From Aphrocallistes beatrix (lineage: Eukaryota; Porifera; Hexactinellida; Sceptrulophora; Aphrocallistidae): DNA of 64,000 bases. The notes under the pieces are model-generated. The model did no database searches. It was not told the origin of the DNA and saw nothing but the letters and a program-made list of their open reading frames with translations. The stretch spans positions 2,108,001 to 2,172,000 of the forward strand of contig OY725502.1 in NCBI GenBank assembly GCA_963281255.1. The letters are read 5' to 3'. This document shows positions 46,197 through 56,084 of the stretch, one piece after another. Each line of letters begins with the position of its first letter. Position 1 is the stretch's first letter. The translations under genes were made by a program, and so were the position numbers.

Positions 46197-46870
46197 TGGC
46201 TGCGTAAAAGCGGAAATATCGAGATGATTATCTTCAATTTGGTTTCGTTAGTATCGGTATTGGAATAGTTGAAAAACTTCAGTGTCATCAGTCATAAAGT
46301 GTTGGGTGCTGACAGTATGAGGCCGAACAAACTGACAGCACATTTCAAGAATGTTAATCCAACTTATCAGAGTAAAGATATTAGTTTCTTCCATGGACAG
46401 AAACGATATCTCAAGGAAGCGAAATTAGATAGCACAGGTCTATTTCAGCAACAAAATGAGGCAATTTTAATAGTATCGTACTAAAAAACTGCACACCATT
46501 GGTGAATCAATTATCTCGTTAGTATTGAAAATATCGTCGGACGAATGCTTGGATAGGATAAGGTAGCAAAGTTAAAAAAATAACTATAAAATACTACAGT
46601 AAAAATGCGAATTGTGCACTTGGATGAAGACATTGAGGAACAAGTTGTTACGAGTGAAATAGTGCGGCATTTGCAATTCAACTTGATGAATCGACAGATG
46701 TTGCATCATTGTCCCAATCGATCGCTTTTGTTCGACACTTCGACAAAGGTATGATGAATACTAAATTCTTATTCTGCAAACCTCTAAAAACAACTTGCAA
46801 AGCTGAAGATATCTACGAAATACTTTTCAACGAATGTCAGTCAACTCGTAACACATGCCAACTCGTACAA
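46197..46870 (+). pseudogene. hAT-superfamily (ZBED5-like) transposase fragment
   Basis: After ATG at 46197 and a stop, frames read 'KRKYRDDYLQFGF', then 'KVLGADSMRPNKLTAHF' (BED-finger histidine part), 'FFHGQKRYLKEAKLDS' and 'GLFQQQNEAILIVSY'. A shifted frame from about 46680 gives 'FAIQLDESTDVASLSQ', containing the first catalytic Asp, then 'FCKPLKTTCKAEDIYEIL'. These follow the order of ZBED5/FAM200-type hAT transposases. At least three stops or shifts and no downstream catalytic part. Confidence 0.8.
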
Positions 46871-46881
46871 CATACTACTTA

Positions 46882-47350
46882 GGTCATTTCATAAGTACTG
46901 AGCCGTGATCTGTATTCAGAAGGTAGTGAAAATATACTACTAAGTATTTTCGATTTGTCCATTGTATAGCTCAGGGGATCAGCTTTCGATTTGCATACAG
47001 AATTACTGTGATAGGACAATTTTTGTGGTTCCTACATCCAATTTAAGTACATCAGTTTAGGACACTGCCTTCAAACGTGAATTTTGAGTTCCTTAAGGCT
47101 GTATTTCATTTCTGAGCAAATTTGGATTAAAACGAACACCAATCTTTGAGCTAACAAACGGAGGTGTTCGGATAACCGAGGGTGTACTGTATATAAATCG
47201 AACGTACCAATCACCATAATTGTCCTATCACAACAATCCTATATGCAAATCGAAAGCTGATCCCCTGAGCTATACAATGGACAAATCGAAAATAGTATAT
47301 TTTCACTAACTTCTGAATACAGATCACGGCTCAGTACTTATGAAATGACC
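46882..47350. mobile_element. mariner-type foldback MITE
   Basis: Ends GGTCATTTCATAAGTACTGA and inverse with TA on both sides; arms about 150 bp ('GGGGATCAGCTTTCGATTTG'). A larger relative is 60868-61632. Confidence 0.9.
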
Positions 47351-47398
47351 TAAGTAACTCATAGTAAGCCACTCACTCACAGTTTCTCGGCTGACATT

Positions 47399-47523
47399 TT
47401 AACCCGAGGATTACTTGGGGTCAAAGGTATAAATAGAAATGACCCAGCTTTCATTTTCATTTTCAGTTTACTTTCAATTAACTTTCACTTTCAATTCAAC
47501 ATTCCTGGACGTGCTCGGGTTAA
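47399..47523. mobile_element. TTAA-flanked MITE with CCC/GGG ends
   Basis: TTAA at 47399-47402 and 47520-47523; almost the same sequence as 35597-35721, suggesting recent mobility of this family. Confidence 0.88.
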
Positions 47524-47930
47524 ACTCTTACTAGCAAAGAGAGAAATACAGCCAGAAACCAATATTGATTTTAGAATTGTGAATTATACTTTTATATTAG
47601 AGCATAGATCCAAAATAATACTATAGGAAATAAGTCATAATAGATAGGCATTTCCTCTTCCATTTTGAATTCTCGCTAAAATGATTTTTGAGGACTGAAA
47701 AAGGTTCATTCATTTAAAAGGAATAAAGAAATTACACTTGTGTTCATGAACAATGTGTGCAATCTTACACATACACTTGACCAAGAAATACATGGAATTT
47801 ATTGGCCTATTTGCATCTCTGAACTGTAGTACACTTTCCATTGATTATAAATCTAAGAACATCTTTCAGCCAAAAAATTTACTATTACCAGAAAATAAAA
47901 ACAGAATTGAATTTTAATAATATATAACAC

Positions 47931-48212
47931 CTGAATGAAATTCATCAATGATGATGTCCCTTCTAGTGAATATGTGTGTGTAAAGTTAGTCATAGTTGCT
48001 TGAGATGTTCTTAAAGCTGATATATTAGTACCAGTAGTATTAAAAGTTAGAAATTCTTGTTCTAAGTTATAAGCTACCATCAATTCGATCACAACTAATT
48101 CTATTTTTGTACTATCCACATCTTCAATTCCAAAATTAGGTACGAGTAAAAGGGGTGGGGCTAAAGAATTTGGAACTTCAAAATAATCCACCTCCAATTT
48201 AGTGGTCCGTTC
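47931..48212 (-). CDS. Exon 2: CSPG/FREM-like repeat
   Basis: Exon of 282 bp (94 codons, phase 0 to 0) between acceptor TTTCTAG and donor CAG then GTGTTA. Begins 'ERTTKLEVDYFE', has 'PPLLLVPNFGIEDVDSTKIE' (the I.DVDS opening motif) and ends 'SLEGTSSLMNFIQ', which runs into exon 3 'VISSMKYQN' to complete the repeat. Confidence 0.9.
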
Positions 48213-48369
48213 CTAGAAACACACAAGCATAGATAATATAATATAAAACTAGATGTTACAAACACACTACTTCAGTAAGAAAAAACGATAGAAATTAATA
48301 TAAATTTGGATTTTTTAACTTCATAAATAGTAAGAAAAAAACGGAAAGTAAGAAAAAACAGGTTTTGAC

Positions 48370-48720
48370 TGTATGATCTTTGTTACAGTGTACTAATAAA
48401 TATATAGGTATAACCATTAAGGAAGGGGACAAAATCCTATTTACAAACATGCCCAAATTGACAAAGATGCCAAATACTAAAAAACAGTCAAAGTTTTTAG
48501 GGACGTTTACAGCATCCAGAATCACTGACAGCCAAGCCATTATTTCAAAAGAGCAACTGAATCGAAGATGGATAAGAACGTACCTATCCACACTACTCAA
48601 CTCTACCACGAGCGTCAGGCTAATCTTTGCAAACTAACTCTGGGAAAAAGAAAATTAGATACGAAAATGATTGCGATGAGTCAAAGAATGAAGTCTACAC
48701 ACGTATGTTCTATTTTTTAA
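48370..48720 (+). pseudogene. Possible LTR-retrotransposon integrase C-terminal relic
   Basis: Frame 48380-48637 reads 'IKEGDKILFTNMPK', 'KFLGTFTASRITDS' and 'AIISKEQLNRR', close to the small C-terminal barrel of Gypsy/BEL integrases (GD.VL…GPF.V..I). A shifted frame continues with 'LYHERQANLCKL'. No catalytic core or LTR seen. Confidence 0.45.
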
Positions 48721-49200
48721 TAAATTGCGTAATCATTTGGTCTACCGCATTGATTTCTGTTTTCTAGTTCCCACACATTGAAATTGGGTTTACAAGTAAA
48801 GCAATTCATCATTTAGCCAATCTCAAGGTAATTTGATTAGTTTTGTAAGAATAATGTCATGTTTGCATCCTTTTCCATGACTTTCTTCTGGCAAGAATTC
48901 TGATGTACATAAAATGACTGCATTCTTCCATCGAGATCAGCGCTTGTTATTTTTATTAATCATAGACAATTCTTGACACTAATATATTGTGGTTAAATTG
49001 GTAAAACATTGTCTTTATCTTTAGATTATTAAAAGGGAGAATGTGAGCAAGAGTACTTCCATGATACCACTGCACGAAGCCCTGCAAAAGAACCTCAATT
49101 GATTTCACCATTATGTTCCGAATATTTTCATTTTTAATTTCCTAAAACTCGAATGAGGATCAGATGGTAAGTGATTATCAAATCTAAGACCCATTGATTT
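48721..49200. other. Intron sequence, no feature recognised
   Basis: Nothing identified. Confidence 0.4.
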
Positions 49201-49202
49201 TA

Positions 49203-49740
49203 CATTAATCGAGTTTTAATAGTAAGGATATACGTATATATATCTGTAACGAATTGATTGAAGAAACTGCCAGGCACAGAAAGCTGATTTTTGGCATGTG
49301 GGAGTCTTTTGGCTATGGCTCCAGTAAGTTCTGAGCTCAGAGCAAAATGTCGACTCATCATGGAAGTATGACGTCATTGTCACATTTTAAAAAGTTAATC
49401 AATACAGTAATTCGAGCATAACTCAGCCATTATAGGAGATAGAAGGCTAAAATTTTAAAAGAATCTGTATACTAACACGCCTCACATATGATGCAACTAT
49501 CATCAAAAAATGATGACTCATCACTTTGTTATGACGTCATCATTACTCATCAAAATTTTAAAATTGACAAATTTGGAGATTTTTCGAGCAATATCGATTT
49601 TAAAACTAAGATAGACATATTTAGAGATTATATCTCCCTTATAATTAACCAATGTCACCTCCAGGCGACCGAAGGGAGCCTCCGGCGGACACGAAGTGTT
49701 CGCCAGCTGCGCAGCGCAAGCAAGCGAAGCGTGCTTGTAT
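49203..49740 (-). repeat. 26-bp module plus family X repeat, minus orientation
   Basis: Module at 49205-49230, then TCTGTAACGAATTG and the reversed X body with TGACGTCA, TGACTCATCA and TGACGTCA; hairpin end has weakened first stem (AGGCGACC / GGGAGCCT). A second module in the same orientation lies at 50191-50217. Confidence 0.9.
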
Positions 49741-49749
49741 ATATATATA

Positions 49750-50178
49750 CTCTGAACAAAAGTATTCGTACACCCCATAATTCCTCATACAAATAGTTAT
49801 AATACTGATTTATTTAGTGTTTCAAGAATATTTAATTTGTGAGAGATACGCTTAATTTAACTACAAATTCGAATTCCCTGCATACAATTACCCACTTTAT
49901 AAGTTTTCAACTTAATTACTCATGTCGCGAGTGATCACCATTGTATATGATGGCATTGGTGGTATGAGGTAGCACAGTCTGAAAGTTTTTAACCTTGTGG
50001 GAGTGTAAACAAGTTGAAAGATTAAAAAGTGAGTAATTCGAATAAGGAGAATTCGAATTTGAAGTTAAATTAAGCGTATCTCTTACCAATTAAATACCTT
50101 GACTCGCTAAATACATCAGTATTATAACTATTTGTATGGGGAATTATGGGGTGTACGAATACTTTTGTTCAGGCAGTG
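49750..50178. mobile_element. Tc1-type MITE in the TA tract after family X
   Basis: Ends CTCTGAACAAAAGTATTCGT and inverse ('ACGAATACTTTTGTTCAGGC'), TA repeats on both sides, long inverted arms. Confidence 0.88.
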
Positions 50179-50344
50179 TATATACATATAGATTAATCGA
50201 GTTTAAATAGTAAGGATACATAATGTAAACTAATTTTAAAAATTAGTTAGATACTAACTTTCAATTGTTGACCTGGGGCTCATTAGTAAATGCTATTGGA
50301 ATAAATATATCTAGAAATGACGATCACAAAAGGTGGGGGTCATA

Positions 50345-50460
50345 AACGCATTTATTTGATCCTATGGCCGTAGTTAGCAGGGCGTTGGCTGTTCTACTTC
50401 CTGGAAAGTCGAACATTGAGAGAACATTGAGGTGGATTAGTAACATTGAGCTAGGATAAT
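50345..50460 (+). pseudogene. Possible hAT C-terminal dimerisation fragment
   Basis: Frame reads 'SRALAVLLPGKSNIERTLRW', comparable to the 'LP.SNA..ER.FS' motif at the end of hAT transposases. Short and isolated; weak. Confidence 0.25.
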
Positions 50461-51949
50461 TAACAGTATTTTTCTCATTCTTTGATGATAAGGGCTGATA
50501 TGTCATCTCTCAGCAAGACAACCAAACATTATCGTAGGAAAATCTATTGGGGAGTAATTACCTTGAAAAATGGAAAATGGCATTTAGAATAAGAGTTGTC
50601 ACTTCCGATGAATAAAAAGTAACTAAAATAAAATCATGGTAGGGAAACACATATTTTCGAACAATGTTATAGCCAATTTTATCGTAAACGAAGGGTCAAC
50701 AATGCATAGCCGGTATATTCGTTATACACGTGTAACTCCATGTGAATAATCCTTAAACGAAAACTAGGTATATCTTGAAGGCAGTTTCGGAAGTGATGTG
50801 GTAATTATAGATTTTCCGCTAGCATAGTACATTTTTTCCTAGCTTAGAACGACAATTGAAAAATTGAAAAACCAACTATGCCAACCATTATGGCCTCGCT
50901 GTTTTAATTAGTCGAGGTTTCCCCACCCGGAATCATGCTGGTGTCGGGCCGGACGAAATGCCTCCCCGGGCAGCAGTTTAAATAATATTACTTGAAACCT
51001 TTTGTGATGATGAGACATTAAATGCAACTTAAAAATAACGCATTTTCAAAATCTGCTAAATCATCATGATTACGCAGTTTCTTCAAAATCCGAGTCATTT
51101 AATTTAACAAGATTTATGTTTCACGAATAAGATGAGATAAAGTTTAACCGATGATTGAAGAAATATTTAATAGAGATGTATCTACAATATTAAGGTAACG
51201 TCATCATAATGATCCAATGATTAGATGCCAAAAAATCGGTTGTTTTCATTGTATCAGATTAAAAATAATATTAAAGGTATATTAACTATATCTAAGCTCT
51301 ATCAAATCTCAATTTGTTCCGCACTTCTATTCACTAAGATCTAAGCACCAAGACCGATCTTAAGACCAAACTTAGAGCTATTCACTAAGAATTAAGATCG
51401 AACTTAAGATCGATCTTAAGATCGAACTTAAAAATAACGTTAAGGTAAATGTGATTAGAATATTGCATTTACTAATCAAATACAAAACGAAAGCACAATA
51501 TTAGTAAGGGAAAGTAGTTATTTATTATTGATCTCTTAATAGAGAAATATATTTCTATATTTTGTACAAAATTGAGGCAATTAATGTCAAAATATTAGGA
51601 GCAAAGAAGATTGATTAACCCAGTCCTGTATAGCTTCTACTTGTATTTATGTAGTTGTATCGCCTGGAACGCCTGGTGAGTCTCTTACAATATCTGTGGC
51701 AAAATATTGTTTTGACTTGATTGAATTCTATCATGAAAATTCGATGTTTTATGTATGTAATCTATAATTATCATACACTAGTCAATATAAAAGGAAGACA
51801 AGGAATCTTTAAGGCAACCAACACATCTTTTGAATATTCTTATTGAACTTACGTATTGCCGTTCGTAATTTTGCCATTCGCGGCAATTCTCAGGAACGTA
51901 ACCCCCCGCGAACGGCGAGGGATACCTGTATAGTATATCAACTTTGAAT
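50461..51949. repeat. Intron; AAGATCGAACTTAAG repeats and a pogo-type end
   Basis: At 51325-51435 'CTATTCACTAAG' and AAGATCGATCTTAAGATCG motifs repeat in both orientations, a MITE remnant. At 51870-51935 a segment whose inverse is ACAGGTATCCCTCGCCGTTC resembles a pogo/Tigger-type end. No genes seen. Confidence 0.5.
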
Positions 51950-52304
51950 ATTCTTTTGACCTAGTCAGATCAAGTCTATCACTTATATTCATTAATCATG
52001 ACGTCATGACATTCGAATCAGCTGATGAAAAATAGGTGAAACGGTTATTCAAGATTGAGATAGACGCATCAAATATATCATCATTGTATAGTATTTCAAC
52101 CATAAACAATCGTTTAACCAAGTTAGATCACTTCTATCTCTTTTCATTTACTCATGATGATGTCATATCATCTGTTATGTGATGCTAGTGTTCACTACGT
52201 AAATATTATGCTTTCGTAGAATACTTATTTTTAGTAAACCTAAGTCGTGGTGCCAACTCTAATATATACACTAGTTCGTGATCATCATTAGGCTAATCCA
52301 TGGT
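51950..52304. repeat. Left arm of large inverted repeat with 165-bp satellite units
   Basis: Inverse of 54347-54700; includes ATGACGTCATGACATTC, 'AAACAATCGTTTAACCAAG' and 'CCTAAGTCGTGGTGCCAAC'. Confidence 0.85.
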
Positions 52305-52369
52305 CGAATTTAATGATTTTCAGAGGCAGTTTGTGGAGAGGCGCATGCATTAGTTATTCCGTATATAGA

Positions 52370-52860
52370 AATTAGATCTATTTTGAATGTAGACGTTAGT
52401 TTACTCCCAAAATTGGCATTAGTTTACTTTTTGAGTAAGTAAACGGAAGTTCTACTTCCAAAATTGGCGTTGGTTCTATTTTTTGAATATAAACATTAAT
52501 TCTATACCACAATTGTCTCGCATTTCGGATGAGATATCTGCAAGAAGATAGCAAAAGCAGCATTTTGAGTTGATAATATTAGCCAAAGACTGAAAGAGGA
52601 ATTTCTAAATGGAGAGGTGGTTGAGTGTCATTTTAAGTTGAGAATACTAGCCTAAATACTGTGAAAGAGGCATTTCAGAACGGAGTATAACTAATGTCTA
52701 CGACTCTACGTTTTCAAAAAGTAGAACCAACGCTCATTTTGGAAGTAGAACTAGCGTTTACTTACTCAAAAAGTAAAACTAATGCCAATTTTGGGAGTAT
52801 AACTAACGTCTACATTCAAAATAGATCTAATTTCTATATACGGAATAACTAATGCATGCG
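52370..52860. repeat. Internal inverted repeat
   Basis: 'AGTTATTCCGTATATAGAAA TTAGATC' type sequence at 52352-52440 is inverted at 52740-52860, with 'AAAATTGGC' / 'GCCAATTTT' motifs repeated between them. Confidence 0.75.
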
Positions 52861-53254
52861 CATCTCCACAAACTGCCTCTGAAAATCACTAAATTCGAAA
52901 CAGATATGACTAATCAAAATTTTATCAATGGATATGGATACTTTGATAGCGTTTGTATATATGCTGATTATACATTCATAATCTCTACTCTGCGTGGTTA
53001 CTGACTCTAGTCAGATCATGTATTTGTTTAACCGGGGGCACTGCTTTAGTTAGAATTTTTAGATAGTCATTAGTTAGAATTTTCTGAATTGTAACAAGTT
53101 AGAATCAATTTTTAGTAGATTGTAACAAGTTAGAATCAATTTGTAGTAGATTGTAACAAGTTAGAATCGGCATTACATATAATGTTTATACTATTTAATT
53201 GAAGGTGGTTGCAATAATGATAATGCTGTTTGCTAATAATAAATGATAAAAGAA

Positions 53255-53910
53255 AGAGATGAAAATACTAGTAAGACAGAATAAATGGTACACTGTGAAG
53301 ATTCGGAACCTATCCTCTATGACCGAACGGCAGATTGGACAAGGTTGTCTTAACTCTTCAATCCGTTCGCTACAACTAATACAGCATACAACATGTCTAC
53401 AAGGAATGAAAACGCATGTGGTTGTACGGGTTAAGAGACAGACAGCGCATTTACTATCAGTAACCTCATTTATCTGATACTCTTCTTCAGATTATTCAGA
53501 ATCGCTCTCGATTAAGACTTCAGTGGTCTTAAAGTTACCAATAGTATCTTCCATCGCTTGTAGAAACTCCTATGGCGAGTACAGTCCATCAGTTAATTTT
53601 CGTTTGAAAATACTTCTATTTTCATCAGTTTTTGTGTTTCTTTTTTCTTGCCCTACTTATCTCTCTTCCTTGTCGTAAACGTCCAATTTCATTATCGGTA
53701 TCCTGTATTATTTCATTTAGCGTTTTCAGATACGATTCTATCAATATCGTACTGCAGTTTACTTGTTCCCTTGCATCTAAATGTCTTAAATAACACGCAT
53801 CTAAGGTAAGTGGAGTTTGTGTTAGTTTTGGATTTGATACACTTGTATCCATCAGAAGTTGTAAAAACCCTTCTTGTAGTACGTTTGAAATCTTCAATTG
53901 TGTATTCCAT
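53255..53910 (-). pseudogene. FLYWCH zinc finger plus C3HC4 RING protein gene, broken
   Basis: Reading on the minus strand from ATG 53910: 'MEYTIEDFKRTTRR', then a FLYWCH-like finger 'FTTSDGYKCIKSKTNTNSTY' with 'LRCVLFKTFRCKGTSKL'. In the next frame comes a charged helical segment 'NEIIQDTDNEIGRLRQGREI' and a basic 'RARKKKHK'. A third segment from about 53600 contains 'EFLQAMEDTIG', an acidic 'SEEEYQ' stretch, and a RING finger: 'CAVCL', 'CVFIPCRHVVCC', 'ISC' and 'CPICRSVI', with all C3HC4 ligands in order, like IAP/MDM2-type terminal RINGs. There is one frameshift and at least two in-frame stops (TAG near 53573, TAA near 53502). FLYWCH fingers often accompany transposase-derived DNA-binding proteins; the RING suggests ubiquitin ligase activity in the ancestor. 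It is not a transposase and appears to be cargo. Confidence 0.75.
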
Positions 53911-54346
53911 TATGCAAAAAGATTAAAACTCTCAAAATATATACCAGACGAGTGTTTATTAAATACAGTTTACGCAATATTATATGGTATAAAATTATAA
54001 ATGCAGATTCAATATAATCCAGTTAAATAAGGATTCAGATAAGTGACAAATGATAACTGTCTATTCAAATTAACCAGCTAAGTTAGCTAACAATAGACTA
54101 AAATTGATTCTAACTTGTTACAATCTACTACAAATTGATTCAAACTTGTTACAATCTACTACAAATTGATTCAAACTTGTTACAATCTACTAAAAATTGA
54201 TTCTAACTTGTTACAATTCAGAAAATTCTAACTTATAACAACCTTAAAATTCGAACTAAAACATGCACCCCGTTTAACCATCTCCTATCGCATCCCTAGT
54301 CCAAAATCCACAAGTTACTGTTTGGCTTTATATGTAGTAGACCATG

Positions 54347-54930
54347 GATTAGCCAAATGATGATCACGAACTAGTGTATATCATAGAGTTGGCACCACGA
54401 CTTAGGTTTACTAAAAAGTATTTTACGAAAACATAATTATTACGTAGTGACACTAACATCACATAACAGGTGATATGACATCATCATGAGTAAATGAAAA
54501 GAGATAGAAGTGATCTGACTTGGTTAAACGATTGTTTATGGTTGAAATACTATACAATGATGATATATTTGATGTGTCTATCTCAATTCTTAAATAACCG
54601 TTTCACCTGGTTATCATATTCTGATTATACTGTGATGACGTCATGATGAAAAATCAAAAGGATATACAAATAATATGACCGGGCCAAACGATTGTTTATG
54701 GTCGATATACTATACATTGATAATATATTTGATGTGTCTATCTCAATTTTAATCAAACGTTTCACCTATTTTTCATCTTCTGATTCGAATGTGATGACGT
54801 CATAATGAATGAATAAAAAGTGATAGACTTGATCTGACTAGGTTAAAGGATTATTTAGGGCGGATATACTATACATTGATAATACATTTTCTGTCTACAC
54901 ATCGATTATAAATAGCAATATTTATCGATT
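54347..54930. repeat. Right arm with about three 165-bp tandem units
   Basis: Units beginning near 54480, 54645 and 54795 share 'GTGATGACGTCAT', 'CGTTTCACCT', 'AAACGATTGTTTATGG' and 'TGATGTGTCTATCTCAAT'. First part is the inverse of 51950-52304. Confidence 0.85.
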
Positions 54931-55474
54931 TTTAATTTAGGCCCTTCTCTGTTGTCGTAGGTTATGTAATTTATTTTTGCCTAACTCATGGAGAAATTTT
55001 GGGGGTGTCTGGAATTTTCAATATAGTGAAAAATGCTTCAAAACAACATATTTAATCACTAAAATTTAGGTTCCCAAAGTATCTCCGAATGCTATCTCAT
55101 AATTCCGGTTTGACTTCAGGTGTTAGTTTCAGTTCCATTTTTGAAACCGAAAATGCATTCAAATCAAAATAGCACCGATAACTCTGCAGATTTTAAATTA
55201 CTGACATGATTAATTTTAGACCAATCAGGAGTAAAATGACAAATCTATATTGGTTGGAAGTGTTTTTGTGAGTATAGAATTTCACAGAAACACTCAATGA
55301 AAGTCCAAAATTTCATTTTGGTGACGTCATAATTTCAAAATGGCTGGACCAAACGATTTGAAACTTTCGTATATTCATTGACTGGTTGAGGGCTTGCGTT
55401 TTCAGGAAAATCGGTTGATGTTGGTGAAATGACTGGATGAATTAACCTGGAATTCCCCATATACAAACCATGTC
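54931..55474. other. Intron sequence, no feature recognised
   Basis: Nothing identified. Confidence 0.4.
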
Positions 55475-55669
55475 AACGCATGTCATTCAACTGTCAAAAG
55501 GTTGATATGTCATCGTGATTGCGAATAGGCTTTTTAGAGCGAGAAATGCTGCGGTTCAAGCTTATTTTGAACAACATTATCTGCATTAGTAATGCTTGAT
55601 TTTTTGAGATGAAGACAATAGGAAGGTCTTATTCAAAAAAATAGAAATTCTTAATTGCAATGTCTATGC
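55475..55669. repeat. Dispersed repeat Y, shared with 58190-58320 and 61780-61900
   Basis: 'GCATGTCATTCAACTGTCAA', 'AATAGGCTTTTTAGAGCGAG' and 'AATGCTGCG' are inverted at 61785-61895. 'TTAATTGCAATGTCTATGCA' is inverted near 58242. Confidence 0.7.
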
Positions 55670-56035
55670 AAGGCTGGATTCGGTTAACCGGTTAACCGGC
55701 TAACCGCCGTCGATCTCGGTTAACGGTTAAGAAAATCTTAGATCGGCTAACCGATCTGCTTTATTTTCTAAATATTTACACTAATTTCATTATTTTTCGA
55801 CAGAGATTCATGAATATTACTTCTAAAAAATTAATAATCATTAAAATTTCTATTTTTAATCATATGGTATATTTCGAGACAACTGAAAATTATCCAATTA
55901 ATCACTAGCAGGTTAAATATTAGTCTAAAAATCCATATTTCAACCAATTAATATTGACATCGGTTAACCAGTTAACCGCCCTAGAGGAAACCAAAGTAAG
56001 CGAGCCCTAAAATCGGTTAACCAACCCCAGCCCTG
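55670..56035. mobile_element. hAT-like MITE rich in GGTTAACC
   Basis: Begins AAGGCTGGATTCGGTTAACC, ends CCCCAGCCCTG, exact 8-bp duplication GTCTATGC at 55662-55669 and 56036-56043. It interrupts repeat Y. Confidence 0.92.
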
Positions 56036-56084
56036 GTCTATGCATTTCTCAATTATTATGGAAACAAAAAATTATATCGGCCTC

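Larger units (their letters stand above)
52305..54346. mobile_element. P1-related element with inverted 32-bp minisatellites and a FLYWCH-RING gene
   Basis: Right end GCTTTATATGTAGTAGACCA TG is a P1 end; the left keeps CATGGTC then jumps to interior P1 sequence ('GATTTTCAGAGGCAGTTTGT'). Subterminal arrays of a unit containing TTGTAACAAGTTAGAATC lie at 53080-53170 and, inverted, at 54100-54235. The flanks are inverted copies and not direct duplications. Confidence 0.75.

Noticed and set aside
53080-54240. Regular 32-bp repeats with TTGTAACAAGTTAGAATC, spaced like a CRISPR array
   Set aside because: Units are tandem with no unique spacers, appear in inverted order at both ends of a transposon and the genome is eukaryotic. 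They are subterminal minisatellites.
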